A DNA stretch of 64,000 nt from G963674835 sp963674835 (GCA_963674835.2 CAXXKC010000003.1:1736001-1800000); one strand, 5' to 3'. Positions 17,607-26,062 are shown, counted from the stretch's first letter. Made by a program: numbers and translations. The notes: a model not told the origin generated them from the letters alone.

Positions 17607-19595
17607 TCATTCTCCCATTCGCGGCAGCACCACGGTGAACGTCGAGCCGGTTGGTCCGAGGGCCGGATCGGCCTGCGATTCCACGCGGATATCGCCGGAG
17701 TGCATTTTGACGATGCCGTAGCTGACGGCGAGCCCCAGTCCCGTGCCTTTGCCGATCTGCTTGGTCGTGAAGAAGGGGTCGAAGATCTTCTTGATGTTCT
17801 CCGGCGGGATGCCGACGCCCGTATCGCTGACCGACACGCGCACGCGCGAGTCGTCGCCATCGGTGCGAATGGTCAGCTCGCCACCGTTTTCCATGGCCGC
17901 GACGGCGTTGCTCACCAGGTTGGTTAGGACCTGGACGATCTGGTCTCGATCGACTTCGGCGATGGGATCGTCGGTGGCGTGTTCGACGCGGAGGGTGATG
18001 GATTCGGGCACAGTGAGCGCCCGCATGGTGCGCTGGACGACCTGGCGAATATCGACGGGCGTGCGGCAGACCTTGTTCTGGCGGGCGAAGTGCAACAGGC
18101 CGGCGACGATCTTCTTGCAGCGATCGGCCTGTTCGGCGATCATCGAGAGGTCATCGCGGAGCTTGGAATCGTTGTCGCATTCCTCCAGGAGGAGATGGGC
18201 GTACATCAGGACGACACCCAGCGGGTTGTTCACTTCGTGGGCGATGCCCGCGGCGAGTTGGCCCATGCCGGCGAGTTTTTCCGACTGGAGGAGTGCTTCC
18301 TGGGCGGCGGCGAGTTGTTTGTGGGATAGCTTGAGGTCGGTGAGCGCGACTCGGAGCTGGTCGATGGTGTTGGGCAGGCACATTTCGCTCTCGGCCAACT
18401 TCTTGTGGATGGCCACGGCGTGTTCGACGCAGGTATCGTAGCCGCAGGCGCCGCAGTTGAGTTCGTCGGCGAGCGAGAACTTGCCCATCTGATGCATGAT
18501 GGCTGTTAGTTCGCTGCGGTTCGGCGCGGCGATGCGTTGATCGTCGGCATGATAGGTGCGGCACAAATCGAGATCGGCAAGGCGGTCCATGGAATCACGC
18601 CACACGTCCTTGTCGAGGTCCTCCATGCGATGGCAGACGTAGGTGCGGACGTGGCGGCGTCGGTTGAACAACGGTAAATCGCCTTCGATGCCGGGCCCCA
18701 TGATGCAACCATCGCAGCAGAGGGCTTCGAGGAGCCGGCAACTGAGGTCGCCTTCGGCAAACTCCTTGACCGCCTCGAGCATGTGGCGCCGGCCCTGCGA
18801 GGCGATGATTTCGCCGGTGAGGAGGTCTTCGTGGATGTCGGCCGCCTGAAGGATTCCGCGGCTTACGGGGAACAGGCCCCCGATGCCGCCATGGGGCGGA
18901 TCGAAGTCGCCGGCCTGGACCGATTCGGGGGTGATGCCCGCGTCGGTGAACATTCGGCGGAGTTCGGGGAACATGAGCACAGCGTCGACCTGACCGGCCA
19001 TTTCCGCGCTCTGAGCCTCGACCTTCTTGGCGATGCAGGGACCGATGAAGACGACTTTCAGGTCATCGCCATAGATGCGTCGAATGGCGCGAGTCATGGC
19101 GACCATCGGCGAGACAATCGGCGCGAGACGTTCGACCATGTCGGGATAGTACCGCTCGATGTAGCAAACGACCGCGGGGCAGGTGGTGGAGATGTAACGG
19201 CGCTGCTGGTCGCGGGTCAGCAGGTTGCGGTACTCACGGGCCACGAGATCGGCTCCGAAAGCGACCTCGACGACGAGCTGGAAACCTAGCGCGCGAATCA
19301 TGCCGACCAATTGCGTGAAGGCCATTTCGGTGAATTCGGCGGGAAAGCTGGGCGCCACGCACGCGGCCACGCGGTTGCCGGATTGGAGCAGCGCTTGGAC
19401 GTCATCAATACTGCTGCGAAGGACTTTGGCGTGCTGTGAACATACGCGGGTGCAGTTGCCACAAGCGATGCAGCGCTCGCCGACGACCTGGGCCTGGCCC
19501 TCGTTAATGCGGATCGCCTTGACGGGGCATTCGCGCACGCACGTGTAGCACATGCGGCAGCGTTCTTTGACGGTGGTGATGAAGGCCGAACTCAC
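17607..19595 (-). CDS. [FeFe]-hydrogenase-like sensor fused to a histidine kinase
   Basis: Start chosen at GTG 19595 (AAAGG seven bases upstream); 662 residues. Domains in order: two [4Fe-4S] ferredoxin motifs (Cys13/16/19/23 and 42/45/48/52); an [FeFe]-hydrogenase large-subunit-like domain (about 75-350); a four-cysteine Fe-S domain (CGACGYDTC, about 381-406); HisKA with His453 in GIAHEVNNPLG; and HATPase_c. H-cluster-type motifs are present but altered: TTCPAVV (Cys139) lacks the cysteine usually preceding the ligand, GPCIAKK.E (Cys187), and ALCCDGCIMG (Cys293, Cys297). Such proteins are thought to sense hydrogen or redox state, here by controlling autophosphorylation. It is encoded 170 bases after hydA on the same strand. 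The NtrB-like H-box suits an NtrC-type partner such as that at 24574. Confidence 0.85.
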   Translation of the reverse strand: MSSAFITTVKERCRMCYTCVRECPVKAIRINEGQAQVVGERCIACGNCTRVCSQHAKVLRSSIDDVQALLQSGNRVAACVAPSFPAEFTEMAFTQLVGMIRALGFQLVVEVAFGADLVAREYRNLLTRDQQRRYISTTCPAVVCYIERYYPDMVERLAPIVSPMVAMTRAIRRIYGDDLKVVFIGPCIAKKVEAQSAEMAGQVDAVLMFPELRRMFTDAGITPESVQAGDFDPPHGGIGGLFPVSRGILQAADIHEDLLTGEIIASQGRRHMLEAVKEFAEGDLSCRLLEALCCDGCIMGPGIEGDLPLFNRRRHVRTYVCHRMEDLDKDVWRDSMDRLADLDLCRTYHADDQRIAAPNRSELTAIMHQMGKFSLADELNCGACGYDTCVEHAVAIHKKLAESEMCLPNTIDQLRVALTDLKLSHKQLAAAQEALLQSEKLAGMGQLAAGIAHEVNNPLGVVLMYAHLLLEECDNDSKLRDDLSMIAEQADRCKKIVAGLLHFARQNKVCRTPVDIRQVVQRTMRALTVPESITLRVEHATDDPIAEVDRDQIVQVLTNLVSNAVAAMENGGELTIRTDGDDSRVRVSVSDTGVGIPPENIKKIFDPFFTTKQIGKGTGLGLAVSYGIVKMHSGDIRVESQADPALGPTGSTFTVVLPRMGE

Positions 19596-19765
19596 GCGGA
19601 TGCCTTTCTTTTCGTACCGTAGTGACCTGCGCCTCGGCTCGTTGACCTTTGCAGAGTCCCACAAGGGGACACTCTATTGTACTATCTTGTGCCGATTGGC
19701 ATTACTGTCTTTCGGCGACCGGCTACCTCCCGCTTCGGCGTAGGTGATCGGCGTTGCGTTCTCGG

Positions 19766-21487
19766 TCAGGTAACCACCCCGCGTTCGGTATAGTGGGTGT
19801 GGAGGAGATGGTGGCTCGTTTCCCCCAGTGGTTTGCCGAGGAATTCGGCATACAGTCGTCGGATCGATTCGTTGTGATGCGAGGTGCGAACCGGCTCGTT
19901 GGCGTCGATGGTGTAGAGGCTTTGCATTCGTGCCCGAACGGCGTCGAGATTGGCACCGATGGGCTGTCCACCGCCGTTGATGCACCCGCCGGGACAGGTC
20001 ATGACTTCGATGAAATGGAGGTCGTCTCGGCCGGCACGTACCTGATCGAGCAGGCGGGCAGCGTTGCCGAGACCGCTGACGACGGCGACGCCGAGCGTGA
20101 GATCGCCGATCGGCACGTGGGCCTCTTTGACGCCGTCGAGGCCGCGGACCGCCTGGACTTCGAGATCGCCCAACTCGCTACCGGTCACGAGGTAATAGGC
20201 CGTGCGGATGGCGGCCTCCATGACGCCGCCGCTGGCGCCGAAGAGTTTGCCGGCGGTGGTACGCTGGCCGAAGGGCGTGTCGGCCGTATCGGGCGGGAGA
20301 TCGCGGAGATTGAGCCCAGCCATGCGAATGAGCGAGGCCAGTTCGCGCGTGGTGAGGACGGCGTCGACGTCGGCCACGCCGCCGCGTCCCATTTCCGGGC
20401 GCCCGGCTTCGAATTTCTTCGCGGTGCAGGGCATGATGCTGACGCTGTAGATACGGGCGGGATCCAATCCCTCGCGTTGGGCAAAGTAGGTCTTGATGAT
20501 GGCCCCCATCATCTGCTGGGGGCTCTTGCACGTAGAGAGGTTGCCCATGAAGTCGGGATACTGCGTTTCAACGAACTTGATCCAGCCGGGCGAGCAGCTG
20601 GTGAGCATGGGCAGCCGGCCGCCGCTGGTCAGCCGATGGACCAGTTCGGAGCCCTCCTCCATGATGGTCAGATCGGCGGTGAAGCCGGTATCGAAGACGC
20701 GGTCGAAACCGAGTCGCCGCAGCGCGGCGGTCATGACGCCGATTACGTCGGTACCCGGCGCTATGCCGAACTCCTCGCCGAGTGTGACAGAGACGGCGGG
20801 GGCGTGCTGTGCGACGACGATCTTGTTCGGATCGTTCAAGGCATCGAGCACCTCTTTGATCTGACTCTGTTCGGACAAGGCACCGGTGGGGCAGACGGCG
20901 ATGCACTGTCCGCAGTTGATGCAACTGGAAACGTTGAGGCCTTCGTCGAAGGCGGTGCCAATTTTAGTTCTGGAGCCGCGGCCGATGAAGTCGATGGCCG
21001 CCACCCGCTGGACTTCCTCGCATACGCGGACGCACTTGCCGCAGAGGATGCACTTGGCGGGATCACGCACGATGGAGGGGCTGGAGGCGTCGATATGGTG
21101 GCGAGTGCGGTCACCGGCGAATCGTCGCTGGCGGACGCCCAGCTCTTCGGCCAGATCCTGCAGGCGGCAGTTGCCGTTGCGGTTGCAGTAGAGGCAATCG
21201 TCGGGGTGATTGGCCAGCAGCAGTTCGACGATCGTTTTTCGCGACTGCACGGCCCGCGGCGAGTGGGTGCGGACCTTCATGCCTTCGGCAACGGGAAAGG
21301 CACAGCTCGGCACGAGGCCGCGCTGGCCCTCGATCTCGACGACACAGATGCGGCAGGCGCCGGTGGGGCTGAGCCCGTCGACGTGGCACAACGTGGGGAC
21401 GCGGATTCCGGCCCTTCGCAGCGCGGTAAGGAGCATCTCACCCTTTTCGGCGGCGATCGTTTGCCCATTGACTTCGATGTTGATCAT
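19766..21487 (-). CDS. hydA: Bifurcating [FeFe]-hydrogenase catalytic subunit HydA
   Basis: The 573-residue protein has the modular order of trimeric, NAD-linked [FeFe]-hydrogenases: an N-terminal [2Fe-2S] domain (Cys34, 45, 48, 62), a His-Cys [4Fe-4S] site (HPDDCLYCNRNGNC, 94-107), two [4Fe-4S] motifs (146-156 and 189-199) and the H-cluster domain. H-cluster motifs are L1 TSCSPGW (296-302), L2 MPCTAKKFE (352-360) and L3 EVMTCPGGCINGGGQP (494-509). L1 has Ser where TSCCPxW is the textbook form. A short C-terminal extension ends GETSHHLLHTHYTERG. With HydB and HydC it should couple NADH and reduced ferredoxin oxidation to H2 formation, or the reverse. No maturation genes (hydE/F/G) are in the window. 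Confidence 0.93.
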   Translation of the reverse strand: MINIEVNGQTIAAEKGEMLLTALRRAGIRVPTLCHVDGLSPTGACRICVVEIEGQRGLVPSCAFPVAEGMKVRTHSPRAVQSRKTIVELLLANHPDDCLYCNRNGNCRLQDLAEELGVRQRRFAGDRTRHHIDASSPSIVRDPAKCILCGKCVRVCEEVQRVAAIDFIGRGSRTKIGTAFDEGLNVSSCINCGQCIAVCPTGALSEQSQIKEVLDALNDPNKIVVAQHAPAVSVTLGEEFGIAPGTDVIGVMTAALRRLGFDRVFDTGFTADLTIMEEGSELVHRLTSGGRLPMLTSCSPGWIKFVETQYPDFMGNLSTCKSPQQMMGAIIKTYFAQREGLDPARIYSVSIMPCTAKKFEAGRPEMGRGGVADVDAVLTTRELASLIRMAGLNLRDLPPDTADTPFGQRTTAGKLFGASGGVMEAAIRTAYYLVTGSELGDLEVQAVRGLDGVKEAHVPIGDLTLGVAVVSGLGNAARLLDQVRAGRDDLHFIEVMTCPGGCINGGGQPIGANLDAVRARMQSLYTIDANEPVRTSHHNESIRRLYAEFLGKPLGETSHHLLHTHYTERGVVT

Positions 21488-21588
21488 GAATGGCTCTCGC
21501 TCTGTCGATTATCTTGCTCTTCTGGAAAGGAAGATGCAGGGTTGGGAAGCATGGTCGCTGGAGCGTCCTCGCTTCGGGCCGGGCCGAT

Positions 21589-23532
21589 CTAGTGTTTGAC
21601 AACGGCGTCGAAGCGGCAGGCATCGATGCACGAGCCGCAACCAATACATTTCTCTACGACGATGTGGTGAGGCGACTTGGCTGCGCCGACGATGGCCTCG
21701 GCCGGGCACTTCTTGACGCAGAGCGTGCAGCCGCGACATTTCTCCGGGTCGATCGAGTAGGTGACCAGTTCGGTGCAGACGGCCGCCGGGCAGGTGCGCT
21801 CGTAGATGTGGGATTCGTACTCGTCGCGGAACCACCGCAACGTGCTGAGGACGGGATTGGGCGCGGTCTGGCCGAGCCCGCAGAGACTGGTGTCGCGAAT
21901 GGTCTCGGCCAGGCTTTGCAGATGGAGGACGCTCTTGAATCGCTCGAGGGCGTCGATGCCTCGTTCCTTCTTCCGGCCCCGCGTAATGCGCTGGAGGATT
22001 TCCAGCATTCGTCGAGTGCCTTCGCGACAGGGGATGCACTTTCCGCAGCTTTCGCGTTGAATGAAGTCCATGAAGAACTTGGCCACGTCGACCATGCAGG
22101 TGTCTTCGTCCATGACGACGAGCCCGCCCGAGCCCATGATGGCGCCGACGGTCTTCAAGGATTCGTAGTCGACGTCGATATCGAGATGCTGGGCGGGGAT
22201 GCAGCCGCCAGACGGGCCGCCGATTTGCACGGCCTTGTAGGTCTTGCCATTGGGGATGCCGCCGCCGATGTCGAAGACGATCTTGCGGATGGGCGTGCCC
22301 ATGGCCACTTCGACGAGACCGGTGTGGGAGACCTTGCCCGAGAGGGCGAAGACCTTGGTGCCCTTGCTGGTCTTGGTTCCGAGGGCGCTGAAGCCGTCGG
22401 CCCCGATGGACATGACAGTGGGCAAGTTGGCCAGGGTTTCGACGTTGTTGATGATTGTCGGCTTGCCGAAGAGTCCACTGACGGCGGGAAAGGGCGGGCG
22501 GGGGCGCGGCATGCCGCGACGACCTTCAATGCTGTGGATCAGGGCGGTTTCCTCGCCGCACACGAACGCGCCCGCGCCCATTTTGATGATGACGTGCAGA
22601 CTGAAGTCGGTACCGAGAATGCTGTCGCCGAGAAGGTGGTTGGCCTCGGCCTGAGCAATGGCGGCCTTCAGTCGCTTGATGGCCAGCGGGTACTCGGCAC
22701 GGATGTAGACGTAGGCCTTCGTGGCACCGATACCGTAGGCGGCAATGGCCATGCCTTCGACCAGCCGATGCGGATCGCTCTCGATCACGGCGCGATCCAT
22801 GAAGGCGCCGGGATCGCCTTCGTCGGCGTTGCAGATGAGGTATTTCTGATCGCCGGGCGACTGGCGGGCGAACTTCCATTTCCTACCGGTGGGAAAGCCG
22901 CCGCCACCCCGGCCGCGAAGGCCGCTTCGTTCGACAATGTCGCAGACGGCATCGGGCGTCGTTCCGTGGAGCGTGGCGACCAGGGCCTTGTAACCGCCGC
23001 GAGCAATGTACTCCTCGATTTGCGAGGGATCGATGAGACCGCAGTTGGCCAGCACCCAACGGGTTTGCGGAGCGAAGAAGGGATGTTCGTCCAAGAAGGG
23101 CACATCGGGCCAGGCAGGGACCGTATCGCTGCGATGCTGGCCGAGAACCAGGTCGTCGGGGGCCGCACTGGAGAGCGCTTCGTCGAGCAGGCGAGCAACC
23201 TTATCGGCAGTGATCTGCTTGTAGCACACGCGGGCGTGGCCGGGGAGTTGCACTTCGACGATCGGCTCGAGCGAACAGATGCCGATGCAGCCGACCATTA
23301 CGACGTCGGCCTTGATTTCGTGGGTATCGAGGTACTGGTGAATGGCGGCGAGGGTGTCGCGGGCGCCGGCGCCGAGTCCGCAGGTGCCGGCGCCGACGAA
23401 GATAGCGGGGCGAGGGACGTCGTCGCGGCGCAAATCGGCGAGCCGGCGGTGGCGTTGCTGGCGGGTGACCTCGTCGGCGGCCTCGCCGTTGACGGTCCAG
23501 GAGAGTAGCTCAGGCAGCTTCATCGCTGTCAT
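21589..23532 (-). CDS. hydB: Hydrogenase NADH-binding flavoprotein subunit HydB (NuoF-like)
   Basis: The 647-residue protein combines an N-terminal thioredoxin-like [2Fe-2S] domain (Cys51, 82, 86 region) with the NuoF core. The NAD/FMN-binding glycine-rich loop is GLRGRGGGGFPTGRKW (204-219), followed by the FMN motif NADEGDPGAFMDR, an SLBB region and a [4Fe-4S] motif ESCGKCIPCREGT. At the C-terminus are two ferredoxin-type [4Fe-4S] motifs (CRGCTLCVKKCP and CIGCGSCIDACR). This extended layout is typical of HydB in bifurcating hydrogenases rather than complex I NuoF. It overlaps the end of hydC by 23 bases, implying coupled translation. AAGGA lies upstream of the chosen start; ATG 23523 is also possible. 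Confidence 0.93.
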   Translation of the reverse strand: MTAMKLPELLSWTVNGEAADEVTRQQRHRRLADLRRDDVPRPAIFVGAGTCGLGAGARDTLAAIHQYLDTHEIKADVVMVGCIGICSLEPIVEVQLPGHARVCYKQITADKVARLLDEALSSAAPDDLVLGQHRSDTVPAWPDVPFLDEHPFFAPQTRWVLANCGLIDPSQIEEYIARGGYKALVATLHGTTPDAVCDIVERSGLRGRGGGGFPTGRKWKFARQSPGDQKYLICNADEGDPGAFMDRAVIESDPHRLVEGMAIAAYGIGATKAYVYIRAEYPLAIKRLKAAIAQAEANHLLGDSILGTDFSLHVIIKMGAGAFVCGEETALIHSIEGRRGMPRPRPPFPAVSGLFGKPTIINNVETLANLPTVMSIGADGFSALGTKTSKGTKVFALSGKVSHTGLVEVAMGTPIRKIVFDIGGGIPNGKTYKAVQIGGPSGGCIPAQHLDIDVDYESLKTVGAIMGSGGLVVMDEDTCMVDVAKFFMDFIQRESCGKCIPCREGTRRMLEILQRITRGRKKERGIDALERFKSVLHLQSLAETIRDTSLCGLGQTAPNPVLSTLRWFRDEYESHIYERTCPAAVCTELVTYSIDPEKCRGCTLCVKKCPAEAIVGAAKSPHHIVVEKCIGCGSCIDACRFDAVVKH

Positions 23533-24001
23533 GACGCGAGTCCTTCTTGCGGTAGGAGTCGATGATTTTGGCCACGGATTTCGTCGTCACGCCGGCGTGG
23601 AAGTTGCCGTTGATGGAAATGACCGGCGCCAATCCGCAGGCGCCGATGCAGGCCACGACCTCCAGGCTGAACTGGCCGTCGCGGGTGGTTTGGCCCGGCT
23701 CGATCTTCAATTCCCGCTTGATCGCCTCCAGGATGGCAGCCGAGCCTTTGACGTGGCAGGCGGTGCCGCGGCAGACCTGGATGTGGTTGCGGCCCTGGGG
23801 CTGGAAGCGGAACTGGTTGTAGAAGGTGGCGACGCCGTAGATTTTGCTGGCGGGAAGATTCAGGCGTTCTCCGATCCGCACGACGGCGTCTCGGGACAAG
23901 TAGCCGAACTCCTGCTGTACGTCCTGCAAGATGGGGATCAGGGCATCACGCGAAGCGTTGGGATATCGGTCAAGCAGTGTACCTAGTTCGTTTGTTGCCA
24001 C
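23510..24001 (-). CDS. hydC: Hydrogenase [2Fe-2S] subunit HydC (NuoE-like)
   Basis: The start is a GTG at 24001 with GAGGAG seven bases upstream. This gives a 163-residue protein of normal family length; a longer open frame reaching 24445 has no matching residues. The N-terminal helical part (LIPILQDVQQEFGYL) is followed by the thioredoxin-like fold with [2Fe-2S] ligands in VCRGTACHVKG and VACIGACGLAP. It passes electrons between HydB and HydA. First gene of the minus-strand hyd operon, it lies about 43 bases downstream of the predicted start from a sigma-54 promoter at 24070-24056. Confidence 0.92.
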   Translation of the reverse strand: MATNELGTLLDRYPNASRDALIPILQDVQQEFGYLSRDAVVRIGERLNLPASKIYGVATFYNQFRFQPQGRNHIQVCRGTACHVKGSAAILEAIKRELKIEPGQTTRDGQFSLEVVACIGACGLAPVISINGNFHAGVTTKSVAKIIDSYRKKDSRHDSDEAA

Positions 24002-24055
24002 GAATCGTCTCCTCGGTAGACTTGTTGTGCTGAAATGTGGCTGGACAGGCACAGG

Positions 24056-24070
24056 GCAAACGACGTGCCG
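24056..24070 (-). promoter_or_regulatory. Sigma-54 promoter of the hyd operon
   Basis: On the minus strand CGGCACGTCGTTTGC carries GG (24069-24068) and GC (24057-24056) separated by ten bases, with the GGCACG-N4-TTGC core of sigma-54 promoters. Predicted start near 24044, 43 bases before hydC. An enhancer-like element lies about 200 bp upstream at 24259-24285, and a sigma-54 activator gene is adjacent. Confidence 0.7.
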
Positions 24071-24258
24071 TTTGCAGAAGTCAGTTTCGGGCCCAGAAAG
24101 TCGCGGCCGTTGCCGACAGGTTGCGAGGAAAAGGAAAGGGTGACGGGTGGGCAGCTCCTCCGCGTTTCGGCGATGGAGAACGCAGCGGGCAGGCGGAACG
24201 GACGGCGTTTTCCCGTCGATCCGGGCCCCGGCTCGGCTTGCAGGCCGGCGGTGATTGT

Positions 24259-24285
24259 GTGTATGATTTTGGTATACAGTGTATG
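24259..24285 (+). promoter_or_regulatory. Enhancer-like element 1 (upstream activating site)
   Basis: Layout GTGTATG (24259-24265), seven-base spacer, then TATACAGTGTATG (24273-24285), whose core ATACAGTGTAT is a perfect odd palindrome. The same layout occurs at 26036-26062 on the other strand. It lies about 200 bp upstream of the hyd sigma-54 promoter and 20 bases before the HisKA gene. TATACA inside it could also be a -10 for the activator operon, which would make that operon autoregulated. Confidence 0.6.
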
Positions 24286-24305
24286 GAACGCGAAGGGTTC
24301 TGGAG

Positions 24306-24581
24306 ATGCCTACAACTGACGAGAATTCACCGCTGGGTTCGGAATCGCAGCGGTGCAACGCAGGTAGCGAGCGGCTGCTGGAGATCGGGCGATTCGCCGG
24401 CGACGTGGCCCACAAGATCAACAACCACCTGACCACAATTCTCACGTTCTCTCATCTGATGCGAGAGAAGTCGAACCTGGACGCGCAGGATCGCGAGGAT
24501 CTGGATCTGATCATCCGGGAGGCGACGAACGCGGCGGCCCTTGCCCGCAATCTGCAAGACCGGGGTGCCGTGAATGAGTAG
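24306..24581 (+). CDS. Stand-alone HisKA (dimerisation/phospho-acceptor) protein without kinase domain
   Basis: The start MPTTDENSPLG at 24306 has AAGGG eight bases upstream. The 91-residue product consists almost only of a HisKA domain like that of NtrB-type kinases: H-box RFAGDVAHKINNHLTTILTF with His36, then the second dimerisation helix DREDLDLIIREATNAAALARNLQ. The ATP-binding HATPase_c domain is missing and the gene ends by overlapping the NtrC-type regulator gene by eight bases, so it is not a simple frameshift of a longer kinase. The common Glu of HEINN is Lys here. It may be a phosphotransfer protein between kinases and the activator, or a dominant dimer partner of a kinase. Confidence 0.75.
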   Translation: MPTTDENSPLGSESQRCNAGSERLLEIGRFAGDVAHKINNHLTTILTFSHLMREKSNLDAQDREDLDLIIREATNAAALARNLQDRGAVNE

Positions 24582-26001
24582 AGATGCGGCCAAACGGGAG
24601 ATCGCGGAAGCGGCTCTGCGGATTCTCGTGATCGACGACGATCCGGGAATTGGGCTGAGCTGCCAGAGGACCCTGGAGTCGGAAGGGCACGAGGTTCGGC
24701 ATTGCCTAGTGCCGGAGGTCGGTCTGCAGGCCGCGTTGACGGGCGATTTTGACATTATTCTGCTGGACTTGCAGATGCCCGGGCTGAACGGGCTGGAGAT
24801 TCTGCGCGAGCTGAAGTCGGCGGCTGTGCCTTCGGAAGTGATCATGATCACGGGCCATGCGACCGTTGAATCGGCGGTCGAAGCGATGAAGCAAGGTGCG
24901 CAGGACTTTGTGAGCAAGCCGTTCTCGCCGGATCAGTTGAAGATGGCCGTCCGCCGGGCCGCGGAACACTCGCGGCTGATCAGCGAGAATGTGGCGCTGC
25001 GGCAGGAGCTGGAGATTCACCAGGGTTTTGAGGGGATCATCGGCGAAAGCCGGCCGATGGAGCGGGTTTTCGCCCTGGCGCGGCGCGTGGCGCCGACTGA
25101 GGGAACGGTGCTGCTGATCGGCGAAAGCGGCACGGGAAAAGAGGTGTTCGTGCGGGCGATTCACCGGCTGAGCCGGCGCAACGACCACCCGCTTCTGGCG
25201 TGCGACTGCAGCGCACTGGCGCCGACGCTGCTGGAGAGCGAGCTGTTCGGCCATATGAAAGGCTCGTTCAGCGGAGCCATCGTGACGAAGCAGGGGCTGT
25301 TCGAGGCGGCGCACGGCGGCACGCTTTTTCTGGATGAAATTGGCAATTTGAGCATGGAAATCCAGGGGAAACTGCTGCGGGTGCTCGAAACGAAGCGGGT
25401 AAAAAAGGTGGGCGACACGGCGGAGCGCGAGGTGGATATCCGCCTGATCTCGGCCACGAACCGCGACTTGATCGAGATGGTTCGCGAGGGGGATTTTCGA
25501 GAGGACCTGTACTATCGACTGAACGTCGTTCCCGTCTATTTGCCGCCGCTTCGGGAGCGGTCGGGCGATATCCCCCTTCTGGCGATATCCTTCCTCGACC
25601 GGTTCTGTAAGAAGAACCACGCGGCCGTGAAGGGTTTTTCGCCCGATGCGATGAGCTTGATGGAAGGGTACGCGTGGCCGGGCAACGTCCGCGAACTGCG
25701 GAACATCGTGGAGCGGCTGGCCATTCTGTGCGATCACGAGCGGATCGAGCCGCGCCATCTTCCGGCCGAGATTCGCCAAGCCCAGGTGGGCATCACGCCG
25801 GGGACGCCGCTGCCGCGCACGTGGGAGGAGTTCAAGCGGTTGAAGCAACAGATCCGCGAGTCGACCGTACAGCAATTGGAGCGGCGGTTTCTGGTCGCCT
25901 CGTTGGAGCGTTGCGAGGGCAACGTGAGCCGCACCGCCGAAGAGATCGGCATCCAGCGGACCAATCTGCATGCCCTAATGCGGAAACACGGCCTGACCTA
26001 G
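24574..26001 (+). CDS. NtrC-family sigma-54-dependent response regulator
   Basis: The 475-residue protein has a receiver domain (about 15-130, phospho-acceptor Asp65 in IILLDLQMPG). It is followed by an AAA+ sigma-54 interaction domain (about 152-375) with Walker A GESGTGKE (183-190), loop-1 motif GSFSGA (230-235) and Walker B LFLDEIG. A C-terminal Fis-type helix-turn-helix ends the protein (CEGNVSRTAEEIGIQRTNL). The sigma-54 contact motif is normally GAFTGA; here two positions are Ser, with the key Phe kept. Phosphorylated protein should bind the enhancer-like elements at 24259 and 26036 and activate the two sigma-54 promoters flanking this gene. It is translationally coupled to the HisKA gene. 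Confidence 0.92.
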   Translation: MSRDAAKREIAEAALRILVIDDDPGIGLSCQRTLESEGHEVRHCLVPEVGLQAALTGDFDIILLDLQMPGLNGLEILRELKSAAVPSEVIMITGHATVESAVEAMKQGAQDFVSKPFSPDQLKMAVRRAAEHSRLISENVALRQELEIHQGFEGIIGESRPMERVFALARRVAPTEGTVLLIGESGTGKEVFVRAIHRLSRRNDHPLLACDCSALAPTLLESELFGHMKGSFSGAIVTKQGLFEAAHGGTLFLDEIGNLSMEIQGKLLRVLETKRVKKVGDTAEREVDIRLISATNRDLIEMVREGDFREDLYYRLNVVPVYLPPLRERSGDIPLLAISFLDRFCKKNHAAVKGFSPDAMSLMEGYAWPGNVRELRNIVERLAILCDHERIEPRHLPAEIRQAQVGITPGTPLPRTWEEFKRLKQQIRESTVQQLERRFLVASLERCEGNVSRTAEEIGIQRTNLHALMRKHGLT

Positions 26002-26035
26002 TGCGTGTCACCATCGGTCGGCGTTCTACAGGCCG

Positions 26036-26062
26036 CATACAGTGTATGTTCGCTGCATACAC
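26036..26062 (-). promoter_or_regulatory. Enhancer-like element 2 (upstream activating site)
   Basis: On the minus strand GTGTATG (26062-26056), seven bases, then CATACACTGTATG (26048-26036). The layout and nearly all defined bases are those of element 1 at 24259-24285. It lies about 130 bp upstream of the sigma-54 promoter at 26179 and points away from it, as element 1 does from the hyd promoter. The rest of the 26002-26276 gap holds no gene. Confidence 0.6.

Noticed and set aside
19754..21592. 612-codon plus-strand open frame opposite hydA
   Set aside because: Antisense of a clear hydA; composition (Asp/Gly/Ala/His-rich) is the usual result of GC-rich codon structure and it has no domain.
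21490..23508. 672-codon plus-strand open frame opposite hydB
   Set aside because: Same reason; hydB matches its family along its full length on the minus strand.
24255..24278. Sigma-70 promoter TTGTGT/TATACA for the activator operon
   Set aside because: The spacer is only 12 bases, so the pair cannot work as written; TATACA alone remains a weak -10 candidate.
23510..24445. 311-residue HydC
   Set aside because: The first ~148 residues lack homology and cover the sigma-54 promoter and enhancer; GTG 24001 with GAGGAG is a better start.
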